A DNA stretch of 47,592 bases from Caulobacter sp. (GCA_030645575.1 JAUSMJ010000025.1:1-47592), one strand, 5' to 3'. Positions 25,904-35,124 are shown, counted from the stretch's first letter. The notes: generated by a model from the letters alone, not told the origin. Numbers and translations are program-made.

Positions 25904-27322
25904 ATGCGCGCGACGAAACTGATCCTCCCGACCCTGGTGCTGCTGGCCGCCTGTTCCGGTCCCGCGCCGAAATCCCAGGCGCAGGACGCTGGCCTGGCCC
26001 AGCCGACCAAGGCCCCGCCGGCCAGCGTCCAGGGCCTGAAGACCTCCTTCGCCCCGGTGGTCAAACGGGCCGCGCCGGCGGTGGTCAACGTCTCCAGCCG
26101 CCGGGTGGTGCGCCAGCGCGTGGACCCGTTCTGGGACCTGTTCTCCGGCGGCGGCGTGCCGCAGGCGCGGATCGCCCAGTCGCTCGGCTCGGGGGCCATC
26201 GTCCGCGCCGACGGGGTGATCCTGACCAACAACCACAACATCGACGGCGCCGACGAGATCATGGTCCAGCTGGCCGACCGGCGGGAGTTTCCGGCCACGG
26301 TGCTGCTGGCTGATCCGCGCTCGGACCTGGCGGTGCTGAAGATCGACGCCGGCGGCGAGCGCCTGCCGGTGATCGCCATCGACGACCAGGAGACGCTCGA
26401 GGTCGGCGATCTGGTGCTGGCCATCGGCAACCCGTTCGGGGTCGGCCAGACGGTGACCAACGGCATCGTCTCGGCCACCGCCCGCTCGAACGTGGGCATC
26501 ACCGACTACAGCTTCTTCATCCAGACCGACGCGGCCATCAATCCGGGCAACAGCGGCGGGCCGTTGGTCGATATGGACGGCGACCTGATCGGGGTGAACA
26601 CGGCCATCCTGTCGCGGTCGGGCCAGTCGTCGGGCGTCGGCTTCGCCATCCCGGCCGCCATGGCCCGCCAGGTGATCGCCGCCGCGCTGGGCGGCGAGCA
26701 CGCGGTGGTCCGGCCGTGGCTCGGCGCCCGGACCCAGGCGGTGACGGCCGACGTGGCCCGCAGCCTGGGCCTGCCGGCGCCGCGCGGCGTGGTCATCACC
26801 GACATCTGGCCGGGCGGCCCGGCCCAGCGCGGGGGCCTCAAGGTCGGCGACGTGATCCTCGCCGTCGGCGGCGAGGCGGTCAACGACGAGGGCGGCGCCA
26901 CCTATCAGTTCGGCTCGCGCCGACCGGGCGAGACCGTGCCCGTGCATATCCTGCGCGACGGGGCCGAGCGCGACCTGACGGTCCGCGCCGAGCCCGCGCC
27001 GGGCGGGCGCGGCGACGCGCGGACCATCTCCGGGGCCAACCCCTTCCAGGGCGCGACCGTGGCCAGCCTGTCGCCGGCCGTGGCCGACGAGATCGGCGTC
27101 GATCCGTTCGCCGGCAAGGGCGGCGGCGTGGTCGTCACCCGCGTGGCCCAGGGCTTCGCGCAGCAGGCCGGACTCAAGCCGGGCGACATGGTGCGCGAGG
27201 TCAACGGCCGCCAGATCCGCTCGATGGCCGACCTCGACGCCGCCATCGGCCGGGGCGGCAAGGTCTGGCGCGTGACCATCCAGCGCGGCGGCCAGCTGAT
27301 CACGGCGGTGTTCCGGACGTAG
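25904..27322 (+). CDS. HtrA/Deg-family serine protease, lipoprotein form
   Basis: 472 aa. ATG 25904 opens a lipoprotein signal with the lipobox LLAAC (Cys17), so the protease is probably membrane-anchored in the periplasm instead of soluble like DegP. The catalytic triad is visible: His111 in TNNHNIDG, Asp141 in DPRSDLAVLK and Ser217 in INPGNSGGPL. Two PDZ domains follow (about residues 255-345 and 365-470). It degrades or refolds damaged envelope proteins. The N-terminal linker carries FWDLFSGGG, the usual LA-loop region, here short. A weak ribosome site precedes the start. Confidence 0.9.
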   Translation: MRATKLILPTLVLLAACSGPAPKSQAQDAGLAQPTKAPPASVQGLKTSFAPVVKRAAPAVVNVSSRRVVRQRVDPFWDLFSGGGVPQARIAQSLGSGAIVRADGVILTNNHNIDGADEIMVQLADRREFPATVLLADPRSDLAVLKIDAGGERLPVIAIDDQETLEVGDLVLAIGNPFGVGQTVTNGIVSATARSNVGITDYSFFIQTDAAINPGNSGGPLVDMDGDLIGVNTAILSRSGQSSGVGFAIPAAMARQVIAAALGGEHAVVRPWLGARTQAVTADVARSLGLPAPRGVVITDIWPGGPAQRGGLKVGDVILAVGGEAVNDEGGATYQFGSRRPGETVPVHILRDGAERDLTVRAEPAPGGRGDARTISGANPFQGATVASLSPAVADEIGVDPFAGKGGGVVVTRVAQGFAQQAGLKPGDMVREVNGRQIRSMADLDAAIGRGGKVWRVTIQRGGQLITAVFRT

Positions 27323-27331
27323 TGCGGACTG

Positions 27332-27454
27332 CCTTCTCCCCTTGCGGGAGAAGGTGTCGGCGAAGCCGACGGATGAGGGGTTTTCCCCGGCCTGTCCGCG
27401 AGACCCCTCATCCGACCCGCTTCGCGGGCCACCTTCTCCCGCAAGGGGAGAAGG
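27332..27454. repeat. Palindromic repeat doublet between htrA-like and rarA
   Basis: Outer arms of 24 nt, perfectly inverted: 27332-27355 (starts CCTTCTCCCCTTGCGGGAG) and 27431-27454. Inner arms GGATGAGGGGT (27371-27381) and ACCCCTCATCC (27403-27413) also pair. The whole 123-nt unit can form one long cruciform or hairpin. It starts 10 nt after the protease stop and may stabilise or terminate its mRNA. Confidence 0.88.
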
Positions 27455-27482
27455 AATCTCGAAGCAATGCTACACCACCCCT

Positions 27483-28787
27483 ATGTCTGACCTGTTCGAA
27501 GCCGCCGGCCTGACGCCGCATGCGCCCGCGCCGCTGGCCGAGCGGCTGCGGCCGCGCGGGTTGGACGAGGTGGTCGGTCAGGAGCATCTGCTGGGCGAGG
27601 GCGGGCCGATCCGCCGGATGATCGCCGGCAATCGCCTGGGCTCGATGATCCTGTGGGGCCCGCCGGGCACGGGCAAGACGACCATCGCCCGCCTGTTGGC
27701 GAAAGCCGCCGGCTATGAGTTCCAGCAGATCAGCGCCGTCTTCTCCGGCGTCGCCGACCTGAAGAAGGCCTTCGAACAGGCGAAAATGCGCCGCGCCGCC
27801 GGCCAGTCGACGCTGCTGTTCGTCGATGAGATCCACCGCTTCAACCGCGCCCAGCAGGACGGCTTCCTGCCGTTCGTCGAGGAGGGGACCATCACCCTGG
27901 TCGGGGCGACGACCGAGAACCCCAGCTTCGAGCTCAACGGCGCCCTCCTGTCGCGCTGCCAGGTCTATGTGCTGCGCCGGCTGGACGAGGCGGCGATGGA
28001 GCTGCTGCTGCTGCGGGCCGAGGCGGAGGAGGGCGTCGCCCTGCCGCTGGAGCCGGCCGCGCGCGAGGCGATGATCGCCATGGCCGACGGCGACGGCCGT
28101 TACCTGCTGACCCTGGCCGAGACCCTGCTGGCCATCGGCGCGCCCAAACCCCTGACGCCGGCCGAGCTGGGCCAGGTGCTGCAGAAGCGCAGTCCGGCCT
28201 ACGACAAGGATCGGGAAGAGCACTACAACCTGATCAGCGCCCTGCATAAGAGCGTGCGCGGCAGCGAGCCGGACGCGGCCCTCTACTGGCTGGCGCGCAT
28301 GCTCGACGGCGGCGAGGACCCGCTGTTCATCGCCCGGCGGCTGATGCGCATGGCCAGCGAGGACATCGGCGCGGCCGACCCGATGAGTCTGCTGCTCTGC
28401 AACGCGGCCAAGGACGCCTACGACTTCCTCGGCAGTCCCGAGGGCGAACTGGCCCTGGCCCAGGCCTGCGTGCACATGGCCTGCGCCCCCAAGTCCGTGG
28501 CCGTCTACAAGGCCTTCGGCGCGGCGCGGAAAGCCGCCCGCGAGACCGGCTCCCTGGCCCCGCCGTCGCATATCCTGAACGCCCCCACCCGGCTGATGAA
28601 GGACCTCGGCTACGGGGCGGGGTATGCGTACGACCCGGACACGGAGGAGGGGTTCAGCGGCCAGAATTACTTCCCGGACGGGATGGAGCGCCGGGTGTTC
28701 TACAAGCCGAAAGGCGAGGGGCACGAGGGCAAGGTGAAGGAGCGGCTGGAGCGGTGGGCCGGGATGCGTCGGGACAAGTCCAAATAG
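27483..28787 (+). CDS. rarA: Replication-associated recombination protein A (RarA/MgsA)
   Basis: 434 aa from ATG 27483. The AAA+ core has Walker A WGPPGTGKTTIA (residues 58-69), Walker B LLFVDEIHRFN (about 116-126), sensor 1 VGATTENPSF and the arginine finger in LLSRCQVY. The tetramerisation domain follows, with HYNLISALHKSVRGSEPDAALYW and RRLMRMASEDIGAADP, both diagnostic of the RarA/WRNIP1 family. RarA acts at stalled replication forks. Flanked on both sides by palindromic repeats. Confidence 0.95.
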   Translation: MSDLFEAAGLTPHAPAPLAERLRPRGLDEVVGQEHLLGEGGPIRRMIAGNRLGSMILWGPPGTGKTTIARLLAKAAGYEFQQISAVFSGVADLKKAFEQAKMRRAAGQSTLLFVDEIHRFNRAQQDGFLPFVEEGTITLVGATTENPSFELNGALLSRCQVYVLRRLDEAAMELLLLRAEAEEGVALPLEPAAREAMIAMADGDGRYLLTLAETLLAIGAPKPLTPAELGQVLQKRSPAYDKDREEHYNLISALHKSVRGSEPDAALYWLARMLDGGEDPLFIARRLMRMASEDIGAADPMSLLLCNAAKDAYDFLGSPEGELALAQACVHMACAPKSVAVYKAFGAARKAARETGSLAPPSHILNAPTRLMKDLGYGAGYAYDPDTEEGFSGQNYFPDGMERRVFYKPKGEGHEGKVKERLERWAGMRRDKSK

Positions 28788-28793
28788 ATGCAA

Positions 28794-28943
28794 TTAAATC
28801 CGCTCATCCCCGCGAAAGCGGGGACCCAGGTTTTTTCAGAGCTTCGGCTCACGGTTCCAGCAAGATTCCGGTTCCGCCTGACGGGTGAGCCGCTGTTTCA
28901 AAAACGCCTGGGTCCCCGCTTTCGCGGGGATGAGCGGATTTAA
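28794..28943. repeat. Palindromic repeat doublet (37-nt perfect arms)
   Basis: 28794-28830 and 28907-28943 are perfect inverted copies (arm begins TTAAATCCGCTCATCC). The arms contain CCCCGCGAAAGCGGGG. This is the same family as 20174-20457. Translated through, the right arm gives the WVPAFAGM peptide, a well-known false-coding signature of this repeat class, so the upstream GTG at 28885 should not be used as a start for the next gene. The element ends 1 nt before the ATG at 28945. Confidence 0.9.
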
Positions 28944-28944
28944 A

Positions 28945-29739
28945 ATGAGTCAGAGACCCCCAAGGAAGATCAAGGCCCACGAAAAGCCGCTGACCCTCAC
29001 GCCCGAGGAAATCGCCTTCGTGCGTGGCATCGTGATCCGCGAAGACCCCCACATCATCGCGCTGAACAAGCCGGCGGGCCTGTCCAGCCAGGGGGGGCGG
29101 ATCAACGCCCATACGCTGGACGAGCTGACCTGGGCCTTCGCGCGGCCAGGGGGGCATCGGCCGCGGCTCGTGCATCGGCTGGACCGCGACACCAGCGGCG
29201 TGATCCTCACCGCCCGCACCCAGCCGGCCGCGAGTTTTCTCGGCAAGGCCATGATTGCGAAGCGTTTTCGCAAGACCTACCTGGCCATTGTCGCGCCGGG
29301 CGCGCCGTCGCCGAAGGGCGGGGTCATCGACAGCCCGCTGCGTCGCGAGAGCATCGGGCGCGAGGCCTATATGCGCATCTCTGCCCCCGATCACCCCGAC
29401 GCCGAGACCGCGAAAACCCGCTACCGCACGCTCGCGGCCACGCCCGAGGCGGCGCTGATGGAGCTCTCGCCCGAGACCGGCCGGATGCACCAGCTGCGCG
29501 TCCACATGGCCAGCCTCGGCCGGCCGATCGTCGGCGACCCCCGCTACGGCGGGGCGCTGGTGGTCGGGGGGCGGGCGGTTCCGCGCCTGATGCTGCACGC
29601 GGCCAAGCTGACCTTCCCGCATCCGGACGGGGAGACGATGACCATCGAGGCCCCGCCGCCGGAGGACTTTCGGGTGTTGGCGGAGGGGCTGGGGTTGGCC
29701 TTACCGGGGACAGGACAAGCAGTCCCAAGGGACAGCTAG
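28945..29739 (+). CDS. RluA-family pseudouridine synthase without S4 domain
   Basis: 264 aa from ATG 28945; the earlier in-frame GTG at 28885 lies inside a palindromic repeat. The catalytic motif RLVHRLDRDTSGVIL contains the essential Asp, preceded by NKPAGLSSQGG and followed by ETGRMHQLRVHMASLG. It isomerises uridine to pseudouridine in rRNA or tRNA. No N-terminal S4 domain is present, unlike the RluC-type gene at 31533, so the target is probably different. The 3' end forms one arm of an inverted repeat. Confidence 0.9.
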   Translation: MSQRPPRKIKAHEKPLTLTPEEIAFVRGIVIREDPHIIALNKPAGLSSQGGRINAHTLDELTWAFARPGGHRPRLVHRLDRDTSGVILTARTQPAASFLGKAMIAKRFRKTYLAIVAPGAPSPKGGVIDSPLRRESIGREAYMRISAPDHPDAETAKTRYRTLAATPEAALMELSPETGRMHQLRVHMASLGRPIVGDPRYGGALVVGGRAVPRLMLHAAKLTFPHPDGETMTIEAPPPEDFRVLAEGLGLALPGTGQAVPRDS

Positions 29740-29798
29740 TCCTGTCCCGTCCTGGTCCAGGAGAGGCTTTCCTGTCCCTTGGGACTGGATAGCCTCTC
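29720..29798. terminator. Inverted repeat between convergent genes, possible bidirectional terminator
   Basis: CAGTCCCAAGGGACAG (29720-29735) and CTGTCCCTTGGGACTG (29772-29787) form a perfect 16-bp pair. The left arm lies inside the last codons of the pseudouridine synthase gene. A second pair, GAGAGGCT (29761-29768) and AGCCTCTC (29791-29798), overlaps the right arm. Each 16-nt arm is itself palindromic (CCCAAGGG), giving alternative folds. It lies between convergent genes; there is no U-tract. Confidence 0.55.
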
Positions 29799-29805
29799 CC
29801 AACGC

Positions 29806-31035
29806 CTACGCCGCCGTCCCCTGTTCCAGGGTCATCGCCGGGGCCCGCAGGCTGGCGTGGGTCAGGCCGGCGGTCTCGGCCACGGCGAAGAAGCCGTCGG
29901 AGGCCAGGCCCTGCACGGCCAGGGCCGGGGCCAGGCCGCGCGCCTGGCGGCCGAATTCGAGGATCTGGGTGGCGATGCGGCCATCGGGGCCCGGCAGGTC
30001 GGCGGCGTCGAGGGTCACGCCCATCAGCCGCACGCCGGCCAGCGGCGCCATGGCGTCCCTGGCCGGCTGGACCCGGGCGAACACGCCGCGGCAGACGGAC
30101 TTGAGCAGCCCGACCACCTCGATCAGCCGGGCCAGCGGCGCGCCGCGGTCGATATCAACCAGTTCCAGCATCACGCTGGCCTTGACCCGCCCGGCGGCCG
30201 CGCCGGCGCAGTTGATCAGCATGCCGCGGCCCTTGCTGGTCGCCATGGTGCGGAACGACACCGGCACGATCAGCGCCGGCTGATTGGGTCCATCGACGCG
30301 CGGCAGGAACAGGGCCGCGAAGTCTAGCGTCGCCTGGTCGATCTTCATCAGGTCGGCGTCGGGCAGCTTGCCGAACGACCGGGCGGGGATCACCCGGCCG
30401 GTGGCGACCTCGGTCACGGTCGGCTCGATGCGCAGGGCGGCCGTGATCCCGTGGCGCAGGCTCTGCACGTCCTCGACCGCGAAATCGATGCGCAGCGGGA
30501 TGCCCGTCGCGGCCTGAAAGCTGAACGGGTTGCGCTTGCGCAGCTCGGCCGGATCGACCTGCGGCCGAACGACGGGGCTGGACGGCGCGATCTCTTCGCG
30601 GGCCCGGGCCTGCAGGATGAACACCGGATCGAGCGGCGCGCAGGAGACCTGGCCGTCCTTCAGATCAGTGACCGCGCGCACGGCCATGTCGCGCGGCTCG
30701 GCGCCGCCCAGGAAGTGCATCAGCACCTCCTTCAGCACCTTCAGCGCCACGGCCTGGGCGGCGACGCCCTCCTCGCTGGTCATGGCGATGAGGTAGTCGG
30801 TCTCGCCGACCCGCTGGGCCAGATCCTGGTAGGTCAGGTGCTCGGCCAGCTTGCGCTCGACATAGGCCCAGACGTCGGGCCGCTTGCGCAGCCAGCGGTC
30901 GCCGCTGCGGTCGCGGATCGCCGCCAGGCTGATGATGTTGACGGCCCCACGGCCCATCAGGTCGTGGCCGCCGAACCGCTCGAGCAGGGCGGCGACATCG
31001 GCGGCGTTGAGGCGGTCGATCGGAGGTTGGCTCAT
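29806..31035 (-). CDS. Unrecognised 409-aa protein, possibly degenerate signalling domains
   Basis: ATG 31035 gives MSQPPIDRLNAADVAALLER; a longer reading to 31140 adds an Arg-rich leader. There is no signal peptide or membrane segment. Residues about 30-145 contain INIISLAAIRDR-like text and VGETDYLIAMTSEEGVAAQA, faintly like the second half of a GGDEF fold without its catalytic loop. The C-terminal half has alternating helices and strands (ELVDIDRGAPLARL, VRLMGVTLDAADLP) that could be an eroded EAL-type barrel. These parallels are weak. Function unknown. Divergent from crcB. Confidence 0.8.
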   Translation of the reverse strand: MSQPPIDRLNAADVAALLERFGGHDLMGRGAVNIISLAAIRDRSGDRWLRKRPDVWAYVERKLAEHLTYQDLAQRVGETDYLIAMTSEEGVAAQAVALKVLKEVLMHFLGGAEPRDMAVRAVTDLKDGQVSCAPLDPVFILQARAREEIAPSSPVVRPQVDPAELRKRNPFSFQAATGIPLRIDFAVEDVQSLRHGITAALRIEPTVTEVATGRVIPARSFGKLPDADLMKIDQATLDFAALFLPRVDGPNQPALIVPVSFRTMATSKGRGMLINCAGAAAGRVKASVMLELVDIDRGAPLARLIEVVGLLKSVCRGVFARVQPARDAMAPLAGVRLMGVTLDAADLPGPDGRIATQILEFGRQARGLAPALAVQGLASDGFFAVAETAGLTHASLRAPAMTLEQGTAA

Positions 31036-31149
31036 GAACGCTGTCGAACCACGGCTCAGGGTTTCCCATTTTGAGGCCTCGCGCTTAACGGGCGGTTTAT
31101 GCGAGCGGACCGGTTCGACAGGACGGCGCGGCCGTCGCATAAGGGCGCG

Positions 31150-31536
31150 ATGGACAAGCTGTTACTCGTCGCCGCCGGCGGCGCCACTGGCGCGGTGCTG
31201 CGCTATCTGACCGGGATCGGCGCGACGCGCGCCCTGGGAACCGGCTGGCCGTACGGCACCCTGGCCGTCAACGTCGTCGGCGGCATGGCCATGGGCCTGC
31301 TGGTCGGGGTGCTGGCCCAGCGCGGCGGGGCGGACCAGGAACGCTGGCGCCTGTTGCTGGGCGTCGGCGTGCTGGGCGGCTTCACCACCTTTTCCGCCTT
31401 CTCGCTGGAGGTCGCCCTGATGATCGAGCGGCGTGAGCTGCCCCAGGCCTTCGGCTACGCGACCCTGTCGGTGGTGCTGTCGGTCGCCGCCCTGTTCGCC
31501 GGCCTGCTGCTGACGAGAAAGCTGCTGGCCGCATGA
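31150..31536 (+). CDS. crcB: Fluoride exporter CrcB/Fluc
   Basis: 128 aa with four transmembrane helices. Signatures are GGATGAVLRYL in TM1, NVVGGMAMGLL (the Asn and Gly of the pore region) and GGFTTFSAFSLE in TM3, including the Phe box and Na+-site threonines. It forms a dual-topology dimer that exports F-. I looked upstream for a fluoride riboswitch and saw none. Its stop overlaps rluC by 4 nt (ATGA), so they are co-translated. Confidence 0.94.
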   Translation: MDKLLLVAAGGATGAVLRYLTGIGATRALGTGWPYGTLAVNVVGGMAMGLLVGVLAQRGGADQERWRLLLGVGVLGGFTTFSAFSLEVALMIERRELPQAFGYATLSVVLSVAALFAGLLLTRKLLAA

Positions 31537-32534
31537 GCCCGCGCGAGGTCAAGACCCTGTTCGTCGATCCGGCCGAGGCCGGCGAGGATGGTGTGCGGCT
31601 GGACCGCTGGTTCCGCCGCCGCTGGCCGCACCTGACCCAGGTCCAGATCCAGCGGCTGGCCCGCTCGGGCCAGATCCGCGTCGATGGCTCCAGAGCCAAG
31701 GCCGACACCCGGCTGCACGCCGGATCACAGGTGCGGGTGCCGCCGCTGCCCGACGCGCCCGAGAAGGGCGAGAAGCTGGCCCTGTCCGCCCGCGACGCGG
31801 CCTTCGCCCGCTCGCTGGTGCTGTACGAGGACGAGGAGGTGCTGGTGCTCAACAAGCCGGCCGGCCTGGCCGTGCAGGGCGGCACCAAGACCAGCCAGCA
31901 CGTTGACCGGCTGCTGTCGGCCTGGGGCGAGGGGCTGGAGCGGCCCAGGCTCGTGCACCGGCTCGACCGCGACACCTCCGGCGTGCTGGTGCTGGGCAAG
32001 ACGCCCGCCGCCGCCGCCCGGCTGTCGGGCGCCTTCGCGCGTCACAAGGCGCAGAAGACCTACTGGGCGCTGGTCGTCGGCACGCCGCATCCGACCGAGG
32101 GGATCATCGACGTGCCCCTGGCCAAGAAGGGCATCAACGACCGCGAGATGGTCATGCCGGTCGATGCCAAGGACCCCCGGGCCGAGGCGGCCGAAACCGA
32201 GTTCGTGACCATCAGCCGGGCCGGCCCGCGCGTCTCCTGGATGGCCCTGCGCCCCCACACCGGCCGCACCCACCAGCTGCGCGCCCACATGAAGGCCATC
32301 GGCCACCCGATCCTCGGCGATCCCAAGTATGGCGACGAGAAGAGCGCCAGCCTTTCCGAGGGGTTGCAGCTGCAGCTTCACGCGCGCCGGCTGGTCATCC
32401 CGCACCCGTCCCAGGGCCTGCTGGCCATCGAGGCGCCGCTGAGCCGTGAGATGAAGGCCGGCTTCGACCGCTTCGGCTTCTCCGCCGACGAGGCCGACCC
32501 GGAGCCCTTCGCCAGGCGCGGCCGCAAGAGGTGA
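31533..32534 (+). CDS. rluC: 23S rRNA pseudouridine synthase, RluC-type
   Basis: 333 aa. An N-terminal S4 RNA-binding domain (about residues 20-75: RLDRWFRRRWPHLTQVQIQRL) precedes the RluA-type catalytic domain with RLVHRLDRDTSGVLVLG, NKPAGLAVQGG and HTGRTHQLRAHM. This layout matches RluC/RluD. RluC modifies three uridines of 23S rRNA in E. coli; the assignment over RluD is by overall similarity. Overlaps crcB at its start; the next gene begins 4 nt after its stop. Confidence 0.88.
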   Translation: MSPREVKTLFVDPAEAGEDGVRLDRWFRRRWPHLTQVQIQRLARSGQIRVDGSRAKADTRLHAGSQVRVPPLPDAPEKGEKLALSARDAAFARSLVLYEDEEVLVLNKPAGLAVQGGTKTSQHVDRLLSAWGEGLERPRLVHRLDRDTSGVLVLGKTPAAAARLSGAFARHKAQKTYWALVVGTPHPTEGIIDVPLAKKGINDREMVMPVDAKDPRAEAAETEFVTISRAGPRVSWMALRPHTGRTHQLRAHMKAIGHPILGDPKYGDEKSASLSEGLQLQLHARRLVIPHPSQGLLAIEAPLSREMKAGFDRFGFSADEADPEPFARRGRKR

Positions 32535-32538
32535 GTTG

Positions 32539-34341
32539 GTGACTCCGGACGCCGCGAGACTGCTGCGAACCGCGGCCGGCCTGCTCAGGTCGGGGCGGCC
32601 GACCGAGGCCGTCGCGCTGCTGACCGGCCTGGCCCAGGCCCAGCCGCGGCTGTTCGACGCCCGGCGCCTGCTGGGCCTGGCCCTGCACGCCGTCGGCGAC
32701 CTGCCGGGGGCGGAGCGCGAGCTGAAGGCCGCGTCGGGCCTCGACAAGCGGTCGCCGATGGTGCTGGTCGAGCTGGCGGGAACGCTGCTGGCGCTCGGCC
32801 GCGAGGTCGAGGCCGAGAAGGCCCTGCGCGCCGCCCTGGTCCGCGACCGCCGGTTCGTGCCCGCCGCGGGGGCCCTGGCGCGCTATCTGATCAGCAAGGG
32901 TTGGGCGGCCGAGGCGCTGAAGGTGTCCTTGCCGCTGGTGGTCGGCGGCGGCGACCCGGTGATCCTCAGCGTCCATGCCGAGGCCTTGCGGGCGCTGGGC
33001 CGGCTGGACGAGTCGATCGAGGTCTCGCGGAGGATCGTCGCCCTGCCGGACGCCGACCCGGTCTTCGCCCACAACCTCGCGGTCAGCCTGCTGGACGCCG
33101 AGCACTTCGAAGAGACCGAACTGACCGCGAACCAGGTCATCCGGCAGGGGGCCTCGACGCCGGAAACCTGGCGTGTGCGCGGTCGCGCGATCCAGGGGCT
33201 CGACCGATACGACGAGGCGGAGGAGTCGTATCGCCAGGCTCTGCGGCGACGGCCCGATTTCGCGCCCGCGCACCGCGACCTGGCCGACCTGATCTGGATG
33301 CGCACGGGCGACGTGGCCGCGGCCGGCGAGACGCTCGACGCGGCCATCGCCCTGGCGCCGTCCGATCCCGCCCTGCGCATCGTCAAGGCCAAGCTGCTCG
33401 ACTTCGCCGGCGACATCGACGCGGCCTACGCCGCCATTCTGCCGGTGGTTTCGCGACCGGACGCCGACCCGATGGCCGACATCTCGGCGGCCCAGATCAT
33501 CATGATGAAGGACGCGCGGCGGGGCCTCCAGCACGCGCGGCGGGCGCTGGCCCACGCCCCGGACGACCCGATGGTGCTGACCGTCTGCGCCGAGGCCAGC
33601 CTGGCCGCCGGCCTTCCGGACGATGCGGCCAGGCTGGCGCAGGCCCTGGGCGACATGTCGCCCGGGAACCAGCAGGCGCTCGGGCTTCTGGCGACGGCCT
33701 GGCGGGCGATGGGCGATCCCCGCTACGGCGAACTCTACGACTACGACGCCTTCGTGAAGACCTGGCGGCTCGACACGCCGGAGGGCTGGCCCAGCCTCGA
33801 CGCCTGGCTGGCCGACATGACGCGGTCGCTGAACGGGCTGCACAATCTTGAGGCCCATCCGATCGGCCAGTCGCTGCGGCGGGGCACCCAGACCAGCCAG
33901 AGCCTGGACCGGTCGCCCGATCCGGCGATCCTCGGCCTGTTCGAGGCCATCCGCCAGCCGATCGGCCGGCATATCGAGGCGCTCGGACGGGGCCGCGATC
34001 CGTTGCGCGCCCGCGCCACCGGTCGCTTCCGGCTGAACGGCTCCTGGTCGGTGCGGCTCAAGCCGGGCGGGCGGCACGTCAACCACGTGCATCCCAAGGG
34101 CTGGCTGTCGTCGGCCTGCTACATCGCGCTGCCCGACACGGTCGACGCCGGCGGGCGGGAGGGCTGGATCGCCTTCGGCGAGCCCGGCATTCCGACCAAC
34201 CCGCCGCTGCCGGCCGAGCACTGGGTCAAGCCCGAGTCGGGCATGCTGGTGCTGTTTCCGTCCTACATGTGGCACGGCACCGCGCCGTTCAGCGGCGAGC
34301 AGACCCGCCTGACCTGCGCCTTCGACGTGGTCCCGGCCTAG
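32539..34341 (+). CDS. TPR-repeat protein with C-terminal putative 2OG-Fe(II) oxygenase
   Basis: 600 aa from GTG 32539; a TTG 3 nt upstream is possible. Residues about 1-410 are helical tetratricopeptide repeats rich in Ala/Leu/Asp pairs. Residues about 450-600 match the 2OG-Fe(II) oxygenase-5 type: metal ligands in [10 protein letters not shown] (about 513-519) and MWHGTAPF (His about 579), then Arg in EQTRLTCAF for 2-oxoglutarate. The fusion suggests a protein-docking hydroxylase; substrate unknown. It follows rluC by 4 nt. Its TAG shares the CTAG palindrome with the convergent lipB stop. Confidence 0.85.
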   Translation: MTPDAARLLRTAAGLLRSGRPTEAVALLTGLAQAQPRLFDARRLLGLALHAVGDLPGAERELKAASGLDKRSPMVLVELAGTLLALGREVEAEKALRAALVRDRRFVPAAGALARYLISKGWAAEALKVSLPLVVGGGDPVILSVHAEALRALGRLDESIEVSRRIVALPDADPVFAHNLAVSLLDAEHFEETELTANQVIRQGASTPETWRVRGRAIQGLDRYDEAEESYRQALRRRPDFAPAHRDLADLIWMRTGDVAAAGETLDAAIALAPSDPALRIVKAKLLDFAGDIDAAYAAILPVVSRPDADPMADISAAQIIMMKDARRGLQHARRALAHAPDDPMVLTVCAEASLAAGLPDDAARLAQALGDMSPGNQQALGLLATAWRAMGDPRYGELYDYDAFVKTWRLDTPEGWPSLDAWLADMTRSLNGLHNLEAHPIGQSLRRGTQTSQSLDRSPDPAILGLFEAIRQPIGRHIEALGRGRDPLRARATGRFRLNGSWSVRLKPGGRHVNHVHPKGWLSSACYIALPDTVDAGGREGWIAFGEPGIPTNPPLPAEHWVKPESGMLVLFPSYMWHGTAPFSGEQTRLTCAFDVVPA

Positions 34342-35072
34342 AGGGGCGGCCCGACGTCCGCCACCGGCCCGAACACCCGCTCGAACGCCGCCTTCAGCGC
34401 CGCGTCGGCCTCGTCCATCGTCACCGGCAGGCCCTGGTCGACCAGGCTGGTGACGCCGTGCCCGGTGATGCCGCAGGGTACGATGCCGCCGAAGTGCGAC
34501 AGGTCCGGCTCGACGTTCAGGCTGACGCCGTGGAAGCTGACCCAGCGGCGCAGCTTGACGCCGATGGCCGCGATCTTGTCCTCGCGCGACCAGCCGGGCC
34601 CCTTGCGCTCGACCCAGACGCCGACCCGGCCCTCGCGGATCTGGCCCTCGAGATTGAACGCCGCCAGCGCCTCGATGACCCAGGCCTCCAGCGCCGCGAC
34701 GAAGGCCCGCACGTCCTTCGTGCGCCTGCCCAGGTCCAGCATCACATAGGCCACCCGCTGGCCAGGGCCGTGATAGGTGTACTGGCCGCCTCGACCGCTC
34801 TCGAACACCGGAAAACGGTCCGGCATGATCAGGTCGGCGGCCTTGGCCGACACCCCGGCCGTGTAGAGCGGCGGATGCTCCAGCAGCCAGACCAGCTCGC
34901 CCGCGTCGCCCTTCGCTATGGCCTCGGCCCGGGCCTCCATCGCCGCCACGGCGTCCGGATAGGCCACCGGCGCGCGCGACACGGCCCAGCCGGCGGCGAG
35001 GCCGTCGGCGCGGGCGAAAATCGGCGCGGCGTCGATGTCCGGAGGCCCGGGGTTTAACGGCTGATCAAGCAT
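34338..35072 (-). CDS. lipB: Octanoyltransferase LipB
   Basis: 244 aa from ATG 35072 ([11 protein letters not shown]); starts at 35102 and 35117 are possible but add unconserved residues. The motifs [30 protein letters not shown] (with the catalytic Lys) and [13 protein letters not shown] (with the catalytic Cys) are intact. LipB moves octanoate from acyl carrier protein to lipoyl domains, the first step of lipoate assembly. It is divergent from the FliN-like gene; both reading frames can start on the overlapping CATG at 35070-35073. Confidence 0.94.
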   Translation of the reverse strand: MLDQPLNPGPPDIDAAPIFARADGLAAGWAVSRAPVAYPDAVAAMEARAEAIAKGDAGELVWLLEHPPLYTAGVSAKAADLIMPDRFPVFESGRGGQYTYHGPGQRVAYVMLDLGRRTKDVRAFVAALEAWVIEALAAFNLEGQIREGRVGVWVERKGPGWSREDKIAAIGVKLRRWVSFHGVSLNVEPDLSHFGGIVPCGITGHGVTSLVDQGLPVTMDEADAALKAAFERVFGPVADVGPPL

Positions 35073-35124
35073 GACGGTCCAATGTGGCGTGTCGGCGCTC
35101 ATTGCGCGAGGGGCCAAGCGTTTC

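Noticed and set aside
24451..26502. A 683-codon minus-strand frame opposite the MFS and HtrA-like genes
   Set aside because: The translation is Gln/Arg/His-rich and non-protein-like; both plus-strand genes have full catalytic or membrane signatures.
28885..28944. A longer N-terminus for the RluA-type enzyme from the GTG at 28885
   Set aside because: It would translate the palindromic repeat (WVPAFAGM peptide), a known annotation artefact.
31036..31149. A fluoride riboswitch before crcB
   Set aside because: No sequence matching the conserved pseudoknot core was seen in the 114-nt gap.
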